From: CAZLYF01 sp964586835
Lineage (GTDB): Bacteria > Bacillota > Clostridia > Christensenellales > Aristaeellaceae
NCBI GenBank assembly: GCA_964586835.1
Contig: CAZPIC010000033.1
Span: 1-24,206, forward strand
Direction: 5' to 3'
Length of the DNA stretch: 24,206 nt
The notes below the pieces were generated by a model. It was given only the letters and a program-made list of their open reading frames with translations. It had not been told where the DNA came from and made no database searches. Shown here one piece after another: positions 1-7,766 of this stretch (position 1 is its first letter; every line of letters starts with the position of its first letter). The position numbers and the translations under genes are program-made.

Positions 1-41
1 TCAGGCTGAATCGTTAACTTGATGTCTGAAAAACAGGCGCA

Positions 42-68
42 GCGCAATTAGCTCAGTGAGATAAGAGG
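42..68 (+). other. tRNA 5'-half-like fragment
   Basis: The stretch from 42 reads like the acceptor strand plus D-arm of a bacterial tRNA: GCGCAAT, TA, GCTC, AGTGAGATA, then a GAG-like arm. It resembles the first 25 bases of the intact tRNA-Arg at 17584-17508. No anticodon arm, T-arm (GTTCGAATC) or acceptor 3' strand follows, because the sequence runs straight into the promoter at 70. It is therefore a remnant or a chance match, not a working tRNA. Confidence 0.25.
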
Positions 69-69
69 A

Positions 70-98
70 TTGACACAGCGCGGCCCACGCGCTATCAT
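70..98 (+). promoter_or_regulatory. Sigma-A type promoter of the glutamate mutase operon
   Basis: A perfect -35 box TTGACA lies at 70-75 and a -10 box TATCAT at 93-98, with a 17-base spacer. Transcription should start near 105, leaving a leader of about 25 bases that holds the AAAGGAG ribosome site (116-122) of glmS. The leader is too short for a riboswitch, so any cobalamin or glutamate control must act on the promoter itself. It probably drives all five genes to the terminator near 5630. Confidence 0.8.
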
Positions 99-128
99 CA
101 TAGCAATATAATAACAAAGGAGCCGAAT

Positions 129-548
129 ATGAACGGAAAAACGCTGGTCATGGGTGTCATTGGCGCGGATGTCCATGCCGTTGGCAACCAGATTCTCTAT
201 CATGTGTTCAGGAATGCCGGGTTCAATGTGATCAACCTGGGTGTATTGGTCCCCCAGGAAGAGTTCATTGAGGCGGCCATCGAATCAGCAGCTGATGCGA
301 TCATCGTCTCTTCGCTCTACGGGCATGGGGAGCTTGACTGCCAGGGTTTCCGGGACAAGTGCGACGAAGCGGGGCTGAAGGGGATCCTCCTGTACGTGGG
401 CGGCAACATCGTCGTGGGCAAACAGCCTTTTGAGGAGGTGGAAGCAAGGTTCCGCGCCATGGGCTTTGACAGGGTTTTCGGGCCGGGAACGCCGCCCGAG
501 GCCGCCATTGAGGCCCTTAAGGAAGACCTGTCCATAGGAGAAGGCTGA
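129..548 (+). CDS. glmS: Glutamate mutase sigma (B12-binding) subunit
   Basis: Small subunit of coenzyme-B12-dependent glutamate mutase (methylaspartate mutase), which rearranges L-glutamate to (2S,3S)-3-methylaspartate in the cytoplasm. The 139 residues match the family length. The cobalamin motif DxHxxG is present as Asp14, His16 and Gly19; His16 is the lower axial cobalt ligand in this family. SSLYGHGE at 61-68 and a GGN turn at 91-93 are the other conserved cofactor loops. The ATG lies 6 bases after AAAGGAG. The stop codon overlaps the glmL start as TGATG, so the two are translationally coupled. It acts as a complex with GlmE, encoded two genes downstream. The symbol mutS is also used for this gene and should not be confused with the mismatch-repair MutS. 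Confidence 0.96.
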   Translation: MNGKTLVMGVIGADVHAVGNQILYHVFRNAGFNVINLGVLVPQEEFIEAAIESAADAIIVSSLYGHGELDCQGFRDKCDEAGLKGILLYVGGNIVVGKQPFEEVEARFRAMGFDRVFGPGTPPEAAIEALKEDLSIGEG

Positions 549-1960
549 TGCGCCCCATCCTTCTGATCGACTTTGGATCGACCTACACAAAGGTGGTCGC
601 GGTGGATCTGTCCACGCCTCGGGTGCTCGGCACCGCGCGGGCGGCGACGACAGCGGCGACCGATATTTCCGACGGGCTGTTAAACGCGCTGGGGCTCCTG
701 TATGAAAAGACAGGACAGCTTGCGTTTGAGGCCCGCCTTGCCTGCTCCAGCGCGGCGGGCGGTCTGAAGATGGTGGCCTGCGGCCTGGTGCCCAGCCTTA
801 CTGCGCAGGCTGCAAAGCTTGCTGCCTATGGTGCGGGGGCTAAGGTCATCAAGACCTATGCGTATACCCTGACGCGGTCGGATTTGAAGGAGATCGACAC
901 CATCCAGCCGGACATCCTTTTGCTGACGGGTGGGACAGATGGTGGCAATACCGAGGTGATCCTCCACAATGCGAAGGCCCTTGCCGGGCTTGACCAGCCG
1001 TTTCCCATTGTATATGCGGGCAACCGTGCAGCCAGGGACGAGTGTGCGGATATCCTCGGTGAAAGCAGCCATCCCTTCTATGCGGCGGATAATGTGATGC
1101 CGACACTGAACGTCCTGCAGACGACGCAGACCCAGCAGGTCATCCGCGAGATCTTCCTGGAGCGGATCATTCAGTGCAAAGGTTTAAGCCGCGCACGGGA
1201 GATCTTGGATGGCATCATGATGCCGACACCCTCCGCAGTCCTCACCGCGCTGACCCTGCTTGCCAAAGGCGTTGGAAAGCGCAAGGGGGTGGGTGAACTG
1301 GTCGCTGTGGACCTGGGAGGGGCGACCACGGACATTTATTCTATTGCCGACGGTGAGCCGTCGATGCCCGGCACCGTCGTGCGTGGATTGCCAGAGCCCC
1401 ATATCAAGCGCACCGTGGAAGGGGACATAGGCATGCGTTTCAGCGCGAGGGGCACCGTGGAAGCAGCAGGCTATGAGGAGGTAGAGCGGCTCAGTGGCCT
1501 GGCTGAAGGTGAGGTGAACGCGCTCCTGGACAGAATGGAAGCCCATCCCGGGATGCTGGCCAGGGAGGCCGGTGAAATAGCCCTCGACCATGCGCTGGCC
1601 GTGCTGGCCACCCGTATCGGCCTGACCCGCCACAGTGGAAGGATCAAGCAAGTCTACACGCCCATGGGCGCCCTGTACCAGCAGACAGGAAAGGACCTAA
1701 CCCGGGTGGAACGGCTGATTCTTGCAGGGGGCGCTTTGACCGTGGATGCCAGGGACCAGGCCATTGCTGCGGAGGCACTCAGCGTGCGGGACGCAGAATC
1801 ACTGGTGCCAAGGCGGGTGAAGATCGCAGCCGACAGACAGCAGCTGTTACCCGCCATGGGACTTTTAGCTGGATACGACAGGGAAGCCGCCTTTGGAATC
1901 CTGTGCAACATATTCGGAAAGGAAGAAGAATATGCAACTCTTGAACAAAAAATGGGATGA
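548..1960 (+). CDS. glmL: Glutamate mutase-associated ATPase MutL/GlmL
   Basis: This 470-residue protein belongs to the actin/Hsp70-fold ATPase family encoded between the two glutamate mutase subunits. By analogy with reactivating factors of other B12 enzymes it is thought to exchange damaged cobalamin, but direct proof in this family is limited. Phosphate-binding signatures are visible: DFGSTYTK from Asp8 and DLGGATTDIYS from Asp255. A glycine-rich LTGGTDGG stretch near residue 127 and an LAGGAL stretch near residue 393 fit the second half of the fold. It is not the DNA-repair MutL. It starts inside the glmS stop codon, preceded by AGGAGAAGG, and its last 29 bases overlap glmE, showing tight coupling. 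Confidence 0.92.
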   Translation: MRPILLIDFGSTYTKVVAVDLSTPRVLGTARAATTAATDISDGLLNALGLLYEKTGQLAFEARLACSSAAGGLKMVACGLVPSLTAQAAKLAAYGAGAKVIKTYAYTLTRSDLKEIDTIQPDILLLTGGTDGGNTEVILHNAKALAGLDQPFPIVYAGNRAARDECADILGESSHPFYAADNVMPTLNVLQTTQTQQVIREIFLERIIQCKGLSRAREILDGIMMPTPSAVLTALTLLAKGVGKRKGVGELVAVDLGGATTDIYSIADGEPSMPGTVVRGLPEPHIKRTVEGDIGMRFSARGTVEAAGYEEVERLSGLAEGEVNALLDRMEAHPGMLAREAGEIALDHALAVLATRIGLTRHSGRIKQVYTPMGALYQQTGKDLTRVERLILAGGALTVDARDQAIAAEALSVRDAESLVPRRVKIAADRQQLLPAMGLLAGYDREAAFGILCNIFGKEEEYATLEQKMG

Positions 1961-3389
1961 GGATGAGTTTTTCAGGCAAAGAAGGGAGGCGCTGGGGGGC
2001 TGGCCAACTGGGGCGGAGGTAGACCTTGACGAAGCGGTGGCGTATCACAAGCGCATCCCGGAACACAAGCGCTTCGTCAACAAGCTTCAGGTGGCCGCGA
2101 AGGAAGGGGTCACCCTGATCCAACCGAGAGCCGGGGTGCCACTGGTGGAAACCCACATCGAGCTTCTCAAATACCTGGAGGAGGAAGGTGGGGCGGACCT
2201 TCTGCCGACGACCATCGATAGCTACACCCGTCAGAACCGCTATTCAGACGCGGAGCGCGGCATAGAGGAATCCAGGGCTACGGGAAAGGCCATGCTCAAT
2301 GGCTTTCCTGCTGTCAACCATGGCGTGGCCAGCTGCAGACAGGTGACTGAGGCGGTGCGCTCCCCGATACAGGTCAGGCACGGGACGCCGGATGCCCGGT
2401 TGCTGTGCGAGATCACCCTGGCCGGCGGCTACACGAGCTTTGAGGGCGGCGGGATCTCCTACAACATTCCCTACGCAAAAAACGTCCCCATCGCCGACAC
2501 CATCATAAGCTGGCAGTACTGTGACCGCCTGGTAGGCTACTATGAGAGCCGGGGGGTTGCCATCGACCGCGAGCAGTTCGGCCCGCTGACGGGCACGCTG
2601 GTCCCGCCCTGCGTATCAAACGCAGTGGCTATCATCGAGGCGTTGCTGGCGGCCGAACAGGGAGTGCTCAATATCACGGTCGGTTATGGCCAGTGCGGGA
2701 ACCTGATACAGGATGTGGCAGCGATCAAAGCCCTTGAACGACAAACCACCGAATACTTAGCCCGCTTCGGTTATGAAGGCCGAGCCGTCCGGACGGTGCT
2801 GCACCAGTGGATGGGCGGCTTCCCCCAGGATGAGGCGAAGGCCTTTGCAGTGATCTGCCTGGGCAGCACGGTCGCTGCGCTGTCTGGAGCCAACAAGGTG
2901 ATCGTGAAATCCCCCCACGAGGCGGTGGGCGTGCCTACCAAGGAAGCCAATGCCATGGGGCTTCGTGCGACGAAACAGACGATCTCCATGTTGGCCGACC
3001 AGTCGATGCCCGAAGAGAAGATGCTGCAGGACGAAATTGCCGCCATCAGCGCCGAGACGCGGTGTATCCTTGAAAAGACGCTGGAACTGGGCGACGGGGA
3101 TATCGCTGTGGGCGCTGTCCGTGCCTTTGAGGCGGGCGTCATCGACGTGCCCTTTGCACCCAGCAGACACAATGCCGGCAAGATCCTTCCCGCAAGAGAT
3201 GTGGATGGGGCTGTGCGTTTTCTGGACACGGGAAAACTCCCCTTCACGGAGGAGATCCGGGAGTTTCACCGCATGAAGATCGCCGAGCGCGGGAAGCAGG
3301 AGCAGCGCGCGGTGTCTTTCCAGATGGTGATAGACGACATCTACGCGGTGAGCAAAGGCTTTCTGACGGGTAAACCCAAAAAGGATTGA
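1932..3389 (+). CDS. glmE: Glutamate mutase epsilon (catalytic) subunit
   Basis: Large TIM-barrel subunit of glutamate mutase, which binds glutamate and carries out the radical carbon-skeleton rearrangement with adenosylcobalamin held by GlmS. I start it at the ATG at 1932 (MQLLNKKW, 485 residues). An in-frame ATG at 1893 lies upstream, but the chosen start follows a GGAAAGGAAG ribosome site and gives the family length. With this start, the substrate residues described for the Clostridium cochlearium enzyme fall at the same numbers: the arginine claw Arg66, Arg100 and Arg149, the base Glu171, and Tyr177 and Tyr181. This supports both function and start. It overlaps glmL by 29 bases, and mal follows after 13 bases. 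Confidence 0.96.
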   Translation: MQLLNKKWDEDEFFRQRREALGGWPTGAEVDLDEAVAYHKRIPEHKRFVNKLQVAAKEGVTLIQPRAGVPLVETHIELLKYLEEEGGADLLPTTIDSYTRQNRYSDAERGIEESRATGKAMLNGFPAVNHGVASCRQVTEAVRSPIQVRHGTPDARLLCEITLAGGYTSFEGGGISYNIPYAKNVPIADTIISWQYCDRLVGYYESRGVAIDREQFGPLTGTLVPPCVSNAVAIIEALLAAEQGVLNITVGYGQCGNLIQDVAAIKALERQTTEYLARFGYEGRAVRTVLHQWMGGFPQDEAKAFAVICLGSTVAALSGANKVIVKSPHEAVGVPTKEANAMGLRATKQTISMLADQSMPEEKMLQDEIAAISAETRCILEKTLELGDGDIAVGAVRAFEAGVIDVPFAPSRHNAGKILPARDVDGAVRFLDTGKLPFTEEIREFHRMKIAERGKQEQRAVSFQMVIDDIYAVSKGFLTGKPKKD

Positions 3390-3402
3390 CAGGAGAACGG
3401 AT

Positions 3403-4656
3403 ATGAAAATTACACAGGTCATCTGTGCCAAGGGACGGACGGGCTTCTTCTTTGACGACCAGAAAGCCATTAAGGCGGGTGCAAAATCGGACGGGCTTTT
3501 ATACCTGGGAAGCCCTAAGACGCCGGATTTCACCACGATTCGCCAGGCAGGCGAGGCGGTGTCCGTCATGCTCGTCCTGGAAAACGGCCAGATCGGGTGG
3601 GGAGACTGCGCGGCGGTGCAGTATTCCGGGGCCGGCGGCCGAGACCCCCTCTTTCTCGCGGAGAATTTTATCCCTATCATTGAACACGAGATCGCTGACT
3701 GCCTGATCGGGGAAGAAGCTGATAGCTTTGTCCGGCTGGCGAAGGTCGTTGACGGCTTGCGCGTGGAGGGCAAGCGGCTGCATACCGCCATCCGCTACGG
3801 GGTATCGCAGGCCATTTTGGATGCGGTGGCAAAGGCCGAAGGGCTCAACATGTGTGATGTGGTTGCCCGAGAATACGGAACCCAGGTGGCGGATCAACCG
3901 CTGAAGCTGTTCACCCAGTCCGGGGACAACCGAACCGTCAACGCTGACAAGATGATCCTGAAGGGGGCCGATGTCCTGCCGCATGGCCTCTTTAACAGCG
4001 TGGAAAAAACAGGGGAAAAGGGCGAAAAGCTGCGGGAGTATGTGCTGTGGCTCAGGGACAGGATCTTACACCATGCACCCAGCAAGGAGTACCACCCGGT
4101 CATTCATATCGACGTCTACGGAACGATCGGACAGGTCTTCGGTTGTGACAACTACGCCGTGATGGCCGAGTACCTCAGGGGATTGTCGGAGGTGGCAAAG
4201 CCCTTTCACCTGCGCATCGAAGGACCGATGGATTCGGACAGCCGCGAGGCGCAGATGCGCGACCTGAAGGGGCTCAGGGAGGCTGTGGACAGCCTCGGCA
4301 TCGACGTGGAACTGGTGGCGGACGAGTGGTGCAATACCCTGGAGGACGTGAAATACTTTGCGGACAACCGGGCGGGCCACATGATCCAGATCAAGACCCC
4401 GGACCTTGGCAGCTTGCACAATACCTGTGAAGCGGTCCTCTACTGCAAGCAGAGGGGGGTCGGTGCTTATCAGGGGGGAACCTGTAACGAGACGGACAGA
4501 TCGGCCCAGGTATGCGTGCACTGCGCGATGGCCACCAACCCGGACCAGATCCTTGCCAAGCCGGGGATGGGCGTCGACGAGGGCTACATGATCTGCTTTA
4601 ATGAAATGAACCGTATCCTGGCGCTGAGGGCAGCAGGCATGGGGGTGGCGCACTGA
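3403..4656 (+). CDS. mal: Methylaspartate ammonia-lyase
   Basis: Enolase-superfamily enzyme that removes ammonia from (2S,3S)-3-methylaspartate to give mesaconate, the step after glutamate mutase in the methylaspartate route of glutamate fermentation. It has 417 residues (the family has about 413). Known catalytic and binding residues are at or next to the published positions: bases Lys331 and His194; Gln172, Gln329, Thr360 and Cys361 around the substrate; magnesium ligands Asp237, Glu273 and Asp307. An AGGAGAACGG ribosome site precedes the ATG, 13 bases after glmE. All key residues are intact, so the enzyme should be active. Mesaconase and citramalate lyase, needed next, are not in this window. 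Confidence 0.96.
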   Translation: MKITQVICAKGRTGFFFDDQKAIKAGAKSDGLLYLGSPKTPDFTTIRQAGEAVSVMLVLENGQIGWGDCAAVQYSGAGGRDPLFLAENFIPIIEHEIADCLIGEEADSFVRLAKVVDGLRVEGKRLHTAIRYGVSQAILDAVAKAEGLNMCDVVAREYGTQVADQPLKLFTQSGDNRTVNADKMILKGADVLPHGLFNSVEKTGEKGEKLREYVLWLRDRILHHAPSKEYHPVIHIDVYGTIGQVFGCDNYAVMAEYLRGLSEVAKPFHLRIEGPMDSDSREAQMRDLKGLREAVDSLGIDVELVADEWCNTLEDVKYFADNRAGHMIQIKTPDLGSLHNTCEAVLYCKQRGVGAYQGGTCNETDRSAQVCVHCAMATNPDQILAKPGMGVDEGYMICFNEMNRILALRAAGMGVAH

Positions 4657-4695
4657 GGCGCGCAGAGCAGACGAAAGCGAGGGGCTGGAAAGGGA

Positions 4696-5610
4696 ATGCG
4701 AGCAGAACACCATCCGCTGTACAGCGTATACTTTGCACCGCGCGGATATGTGCGAATCATGCAGATGGGCATGGCCATCTCCCACCAGCACCTGACGCCC
4801 TTTGACCGCCTGATCGGCATGATCGGAGAGGCCGGGTCCGGGAAAAGTCTCCTGACCAAGGGGATGTTTCCGGGACTTGAACTAACCAATGACGACAATG
4901 GCATCAATGTGCGGCCGCTGCCCATCCTGGACATCGATCAGTCGGGTTTCTATCAACAGCACACCTTCCATATGGACATCCGCTTTGAGTCCGCCTTCAC
5001 GCAGATGCACGCCCTTGCCGATGCAATCAGGCAGGCACTGAGCCTTGGCAAGCGTGTCATCGTGGAGCACTTTGACTTGGTATACCCCCTCCTGGGGCTT
5101 AACGCAGAGTTGCTTGTGGGGATCGGAGAAGAGATTATCGTGGCGCGCCCGACCATCTTTGGCCCTGAACCCGCGGACATTGCGGAAATCGTGTTTCAAT
5201 CAAACAGATACAGGCGGATGGCACATACCGCAGAAGATCTGACGGAACGCTACCTAAGGGAAAAGCAGATTAGCGAATACTCGCATGGCGATGTCAGGCA
5301 CGGTTTTCTGTTGCGGTTTAGGGAGCCACCGGGCATCGATGTGGAGGAGATGGAAACCTACGTGCTAGACTTGATTAAAAAGGATATTCCCGTCAGCTAT
5401 GCGGATGAGCAGCATATCTACATTGGGGACATGCGGCACAAGTGCACCGGGCCGCGCATGCACGTCGCCTCGACGGGACAGATAGAAAACTTTCATTTTT
5501 TAGAGGGTATGCTCTTTGACGAACTCAGCGGCAACCACTTGCTGGTTGGCCTCCTGGGCACGGAGGGGATAGACAACGTCCGGGATCTAAACCGCATCAT
5601 AACGCACTGA
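4696..5610 (+). CDS. P-loop protein with AlaRS second-additional-domain-like C-terminus
   Basis: Last gene of the glutamate mutase operon, 304 residues, role unknown. An N-terminal YSVYFAPRG segment is followed by a Walker A loop GEAGSGKS at 44-51, an ATP/GTP-binding site. The middle (about 75-175) resembles a P-loop kinase-type core. The C-terminal half carries EYSHGDVRHG and CTGPRMH, a His/Cys arrangement like the metal-binding second additional domain of alanyl/threonyl-tRNA synthetases. I recall clostridial relatives annotated as alanine-tRNA synthetase second additional domain proteins; this is memory, not a search. No aminoacylation core is present. An AGGGG ribosome site lies about 10 bases before the ATG, which is 39 bases after mal. 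A nucleotide-dependent helper of the pathway is a guess. Confidence 0.75.
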   Translation: MRAEHHPLYSVYFAPRGYVRIMQMGMAISHQHLTPFDRLIGMIGEAGSGKSLLTKGMFPGLELTNDDNGINVRPLPILDIDQSGFYQQHTFHMDIRFESAFTQMHALADAIRQALSLGKRVIVEHFDLVYPLLGLNAELLVGIGEEIIVARPTIFGPEPADIAEIVFQSNRYRRMAHTAEDLTERYLREKQISEYSHGDVRHGFLLRFREPPGIDVEEMETYVLDLIKKDIPVSYADEQHIYIGDMRHKCTGPRMHVASTGQIENFHFLEGMLFDELSGNHLLVGLLGTEGIDNVRDLNRIITH

Positions 5611-5617
5611 GCCCGTG

Positions 5618-5647
5618 AAAAGCCGCCCGGTATCCGCCGGGTGGCTT
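5618..5647. terminator. Intrinsic terminator between glutamate mutase operon and rlmD
   Basis: An inverted repeat AAAGCCGCCCGG / CCGGGTGGCTTT with a short loop follows the stop codon at 5610. It is flanked by A-rich sequence on one side and a short T-run on the other, so it can stop transcription from both directions. The two operons converge here and rlmD ends at 5650. Confidence 0.7.
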
Positions 5648-5649
5648 TG

Positions 5650-7047
5650 CTATGGCTGGGGCTCCCTGGTCATTAGAAGGATGTTTTCCACATGGGCGGT
5701 CTGACAGAACATGTCAACCGGACATAGGGCGCTGATGCGGTAACCGCTTTCTACAAGGCGCCGGGCATCCCGCGCCTGCGTCGCCGGGTGGCAGCTGATA
5801 TAGAGGATCTTTTGCGGAGAGGCCTTTGCAATGGTGTCAAGGACAGGGTCTCCCAAGCCCTTTCGTGGCGGATCGACGACAATGATGTCGGGGCGCAGGC
5901 CCTGAAGGACAAGCCGCAGGAGGACTTCCTCCGCGGATCCCTTCATAAAGTCCGCGTTGCCGATGTGGTTGACCACCGCATTGCGCTGAGCATCCCGAAC
6001 GGCATCGGCAGAGATCTCGATGCCGACGACCCGCCTGACGGTCCGAGCAAGCAGCAGGGAGAATGCACCCGTACCACAGTAGACATCTGCAGCGACCTCC
6101 CACCCCTCCGGCTCCAAAAGGGCCAGCGCGCGGTCATAGAGCGCTTCAGCCTGAAACGGGTTGACCTGAAAGAAGGAAAGCGGGGACACGGAGAACTGAA
6201 GGTCGTGCAGGCGGTCTTCCATCGAGGCTGCCCCCCACAGCGTTTCGCTGCTGTCGCCTAAGATGACGTTGTCCCGCCGGAGATTTTTAGTCATATTCAG
6301 CGACACAAGGCCGGGGACGGTGGCGCGAAGCAGGCTTGCAAGGCTGCCCGCCCGGGGGAGCTTGCTGCAGTTGACTGCCAGTGTCACCATGACGTCCCCT
6401 GTCTGTGATACCCGCGCGAGGACGTGCCGCACGATGCCGGTGCCCGACACCTCATCATAGGCCTGGACGCCTTCCTGTTCCATCCAGGCCAGCACTGTGC
6501 CGACTGCCTGGTCGATACCAGGCATGGAGATCAGGCAGTCCTTCACAGGGACGATGCGGTGACTGCCGCGCATGAAAAAGCCGGCAGCTGCTCTCCCGTC
6601 CACGGTTCGCACCGGCATCGCAGCTTTATTGCGGTAGCGCCAGGGCCTGTCCATCGCGAGCACCTCAGACACGGGGAAAGAAAGACCCCCAATCCGCTGA
6701 AAACAGTCGCGCACGATGTCCCGTTTGAAATCAAGAGCGGCAGCGTAGCTCATATGCTGGCAGGAACACCCGCCACAAGCGCCATAGACTTCGCAGGGAG
6801 GCGACCTGCGGACGTCGCTTGCCTCCAGGACGCGCAGCAGCCTCGCAGTGGCATGCGCTGCGCTGGATTTTTGGAGCCGCGCTTCCACGGTTTCCCCGGG
6901 TAAGGCGCCGGGTACAAAGACAACCCTGCCCTCATGTCGGCAGACGCCTTCGGCACGGGAATTCAACCCGTCTACCGTCAGCCGCAGGGGAGAGGAGCCG
7001 GCCTTCGGTTGGCTTCGAAACGGCGTTTCAGTATTCCTTGCCTTCAT
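5650..7047 (-). CDS. rlmD: 23S rRNA (uracil-C5)-methyltransferase, RlmD/TrmA family
   Basis: SAM-dependent RNA m5U methyltransferase with 465 residues. An N-terminal TRAM-like RNA-binding domain lies at about 20-75. Iron-sulphur ligands Cys85, Cys91 and Cys94 (C-x5-C-x2-C) plus Cys171 are as in E. coli RlmD. The SAM loop DVYCGTGAF is at 321-329, DPPRKG at 392-397, the catalytic nucleophile Cys419 sits in YISCHPAT, and the general base is probably Glu454. The exact target (U747, U1939 or both, as for B. subtilis RlmCD) cannot be read from the sequence. Its start overlaps the VTC gene end by 20 bases and has no clear ribosome site, so translation is probably coupled. It is the last gene of the operon. 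Confidence 0.9.
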   Translation of the reverse strand: MKARNTETPFRSQPKAGSSPLRLTVDGLNSRAEGVCRHEGRVVFVPGALPGETVEARLQKSSAAHATARLLRVLEASDVRRSPPCEVYGACGGCSCQHMSYAAALDFKRDIVRDCFQRIGGLSFPVSEVLAMDRPWRYRNKAAMPVRTVDGRAAAGFFMRGSHRIVPVKDCLISMPGIDQAVGTVLAWMEQEGVQAYDEVSGTGIVRHVLARVSQTGDVMVTLAVNCSKLPRAGSLASLLRATVPGLVSLNMTKNLRRDNVILGDSSETLWGAASMEDRLHDLQFSVSPLSFFQVNPFQAEALYDRALALLEPEGWEVAADVYCGTGAFSLLLARTVRRVVGIEISADAVRDAQRNAVVNHIGNADFMKGSAEEVLLRLVLQGLRPDIIVVDPPRKGLGDPVLDTIAKASPQKILYISCHPATQARDARRLVESGYRISALCPVDMFCQTAHVENILLMTREPQP

Positions 7048-7729
7048 ATTGTCTGCAGATGCAATACTTGGAGATAGCGCTGCGGGAGGCGCGCCCTACC
7101 GCGCCTGAAAGGAGAGAGGAAAGATAGGACGGAAAGATTCGATCGTACTTGACTTCCAGGATTAAAGGTTCGTTGGGTACGGGGGGAACGGTGGGCAGGC
7201 TGCGGTTGAACAGGTCCGTCGACGCAAGACCGGTCCTGAGCTGTTTATCGAAGGTGATGCGGATGTTTTCTGCAGGATGGATGTACGCTTCCCTGACATA
7301 GTCGACGATGACAACGGGCTTAAGGAGCCGGAGCCGCATTTCGCGGAACATATCGCGCAGAAGGCCGGAGGAGGTGTGCTCCAGCCCCGAGGGGTCTCCC
7401 GCGATGAGCTGATCGCTTAAGCGGCGCGATATGATGATGCCACGCTTGGAAATATAGTCCGAAGCTTTGCTCTTGCATTCAAGGCGAATTTTCCCGTCGG
7501 AGAGGTCGTAGATGCGGATGCGATATTTGTCCCGGTCACGGACGCCTTGCACCTTGTCATAGAGCGCGGTGTCAAAGATAGTATCAAAATATAGCGAGCG
7601 GATATGGTATTCGTTGTTTTCGTCCGCATTGGGGTCGGGTGAGAGCACCTTGCGCAATAGGCCCGACAGGATGCGGTACTGACCCTTATTGATATAATAT
7701 TTAAGCTCGTGTCTGACCTGCAACGGCAT
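7028..7729 (-). CDS. VTC-domain (polyphosphate polymerase-like) protein
   Basis: Cytoplasmic protein of 233 residues with the VTC/CYTH-like tunnel fold that in yeast Vtc4 makes polyphosphate from ATP. Signature strands are visible: RHELKYY (6-12), IRSLYFDT (43-50), YRIRIYD (69-75), LECKSK (83-88), KRG (95-97) and ILEVKYD near 200. These supply the basic and acidic residues that line the tunnel. No SPX domain or membrane segment is present. I chose the ATG at 7729, which sits 7 bases after GGAGAG; an upstream TTG at 7753 is possible. It lies 37 bases after the DUF4956 gene, a widespread bacterial pairing. The bacterial substrate is unproven, so polyphosphate synthesis is an inference. Confidence 0.85.
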   Translation of the reverse strand: MPLQVRHELKYYINKGQYRILSGLLRKVLSPDPNADENNEYHIRSLYFDTIFDTALYDKVQGVRDRDKYRIRIYDLSDGKIRLECKSKASDYISKRGIIISRRLSDQLIAGDPSGLEHTSSGLLRDMFREMRLRLLKPVVIVDYVREAYIHPAENIRITFDKQLRTGLASTDLFNRSLPTVPPVPNEPLILEVKYDRIFPSYLSSLLSGAVGRASRSAISKYCICRQYEGKEY

Positions 7730-7766
7730 TGTACGCTCTCCAGCCTTCCACAATCACTCCGGCTTT

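Noticed and set aside
1..128. Cobalamin riboswitch before glmS
   Set aside because: The promoter at 70-98 leaves only about 25 transcribed bases, and no B12-box is seen.
1893..1931. Upstream ATG extending GlmE by 13 residues
   Set aside because: It lacks a ribosome site and would shift Arg66, Arg100 and Arg149 away from the known numbering.
2757..3791. A 344-codon open frame on the minus strand across glmE and mal
   Set aside because: It lies antisense to two genes whose catalytic residues are all confirmed, has no family resemblance, and crosses a gene border. Long antisense frames are expected in GC-rich coding DNA.
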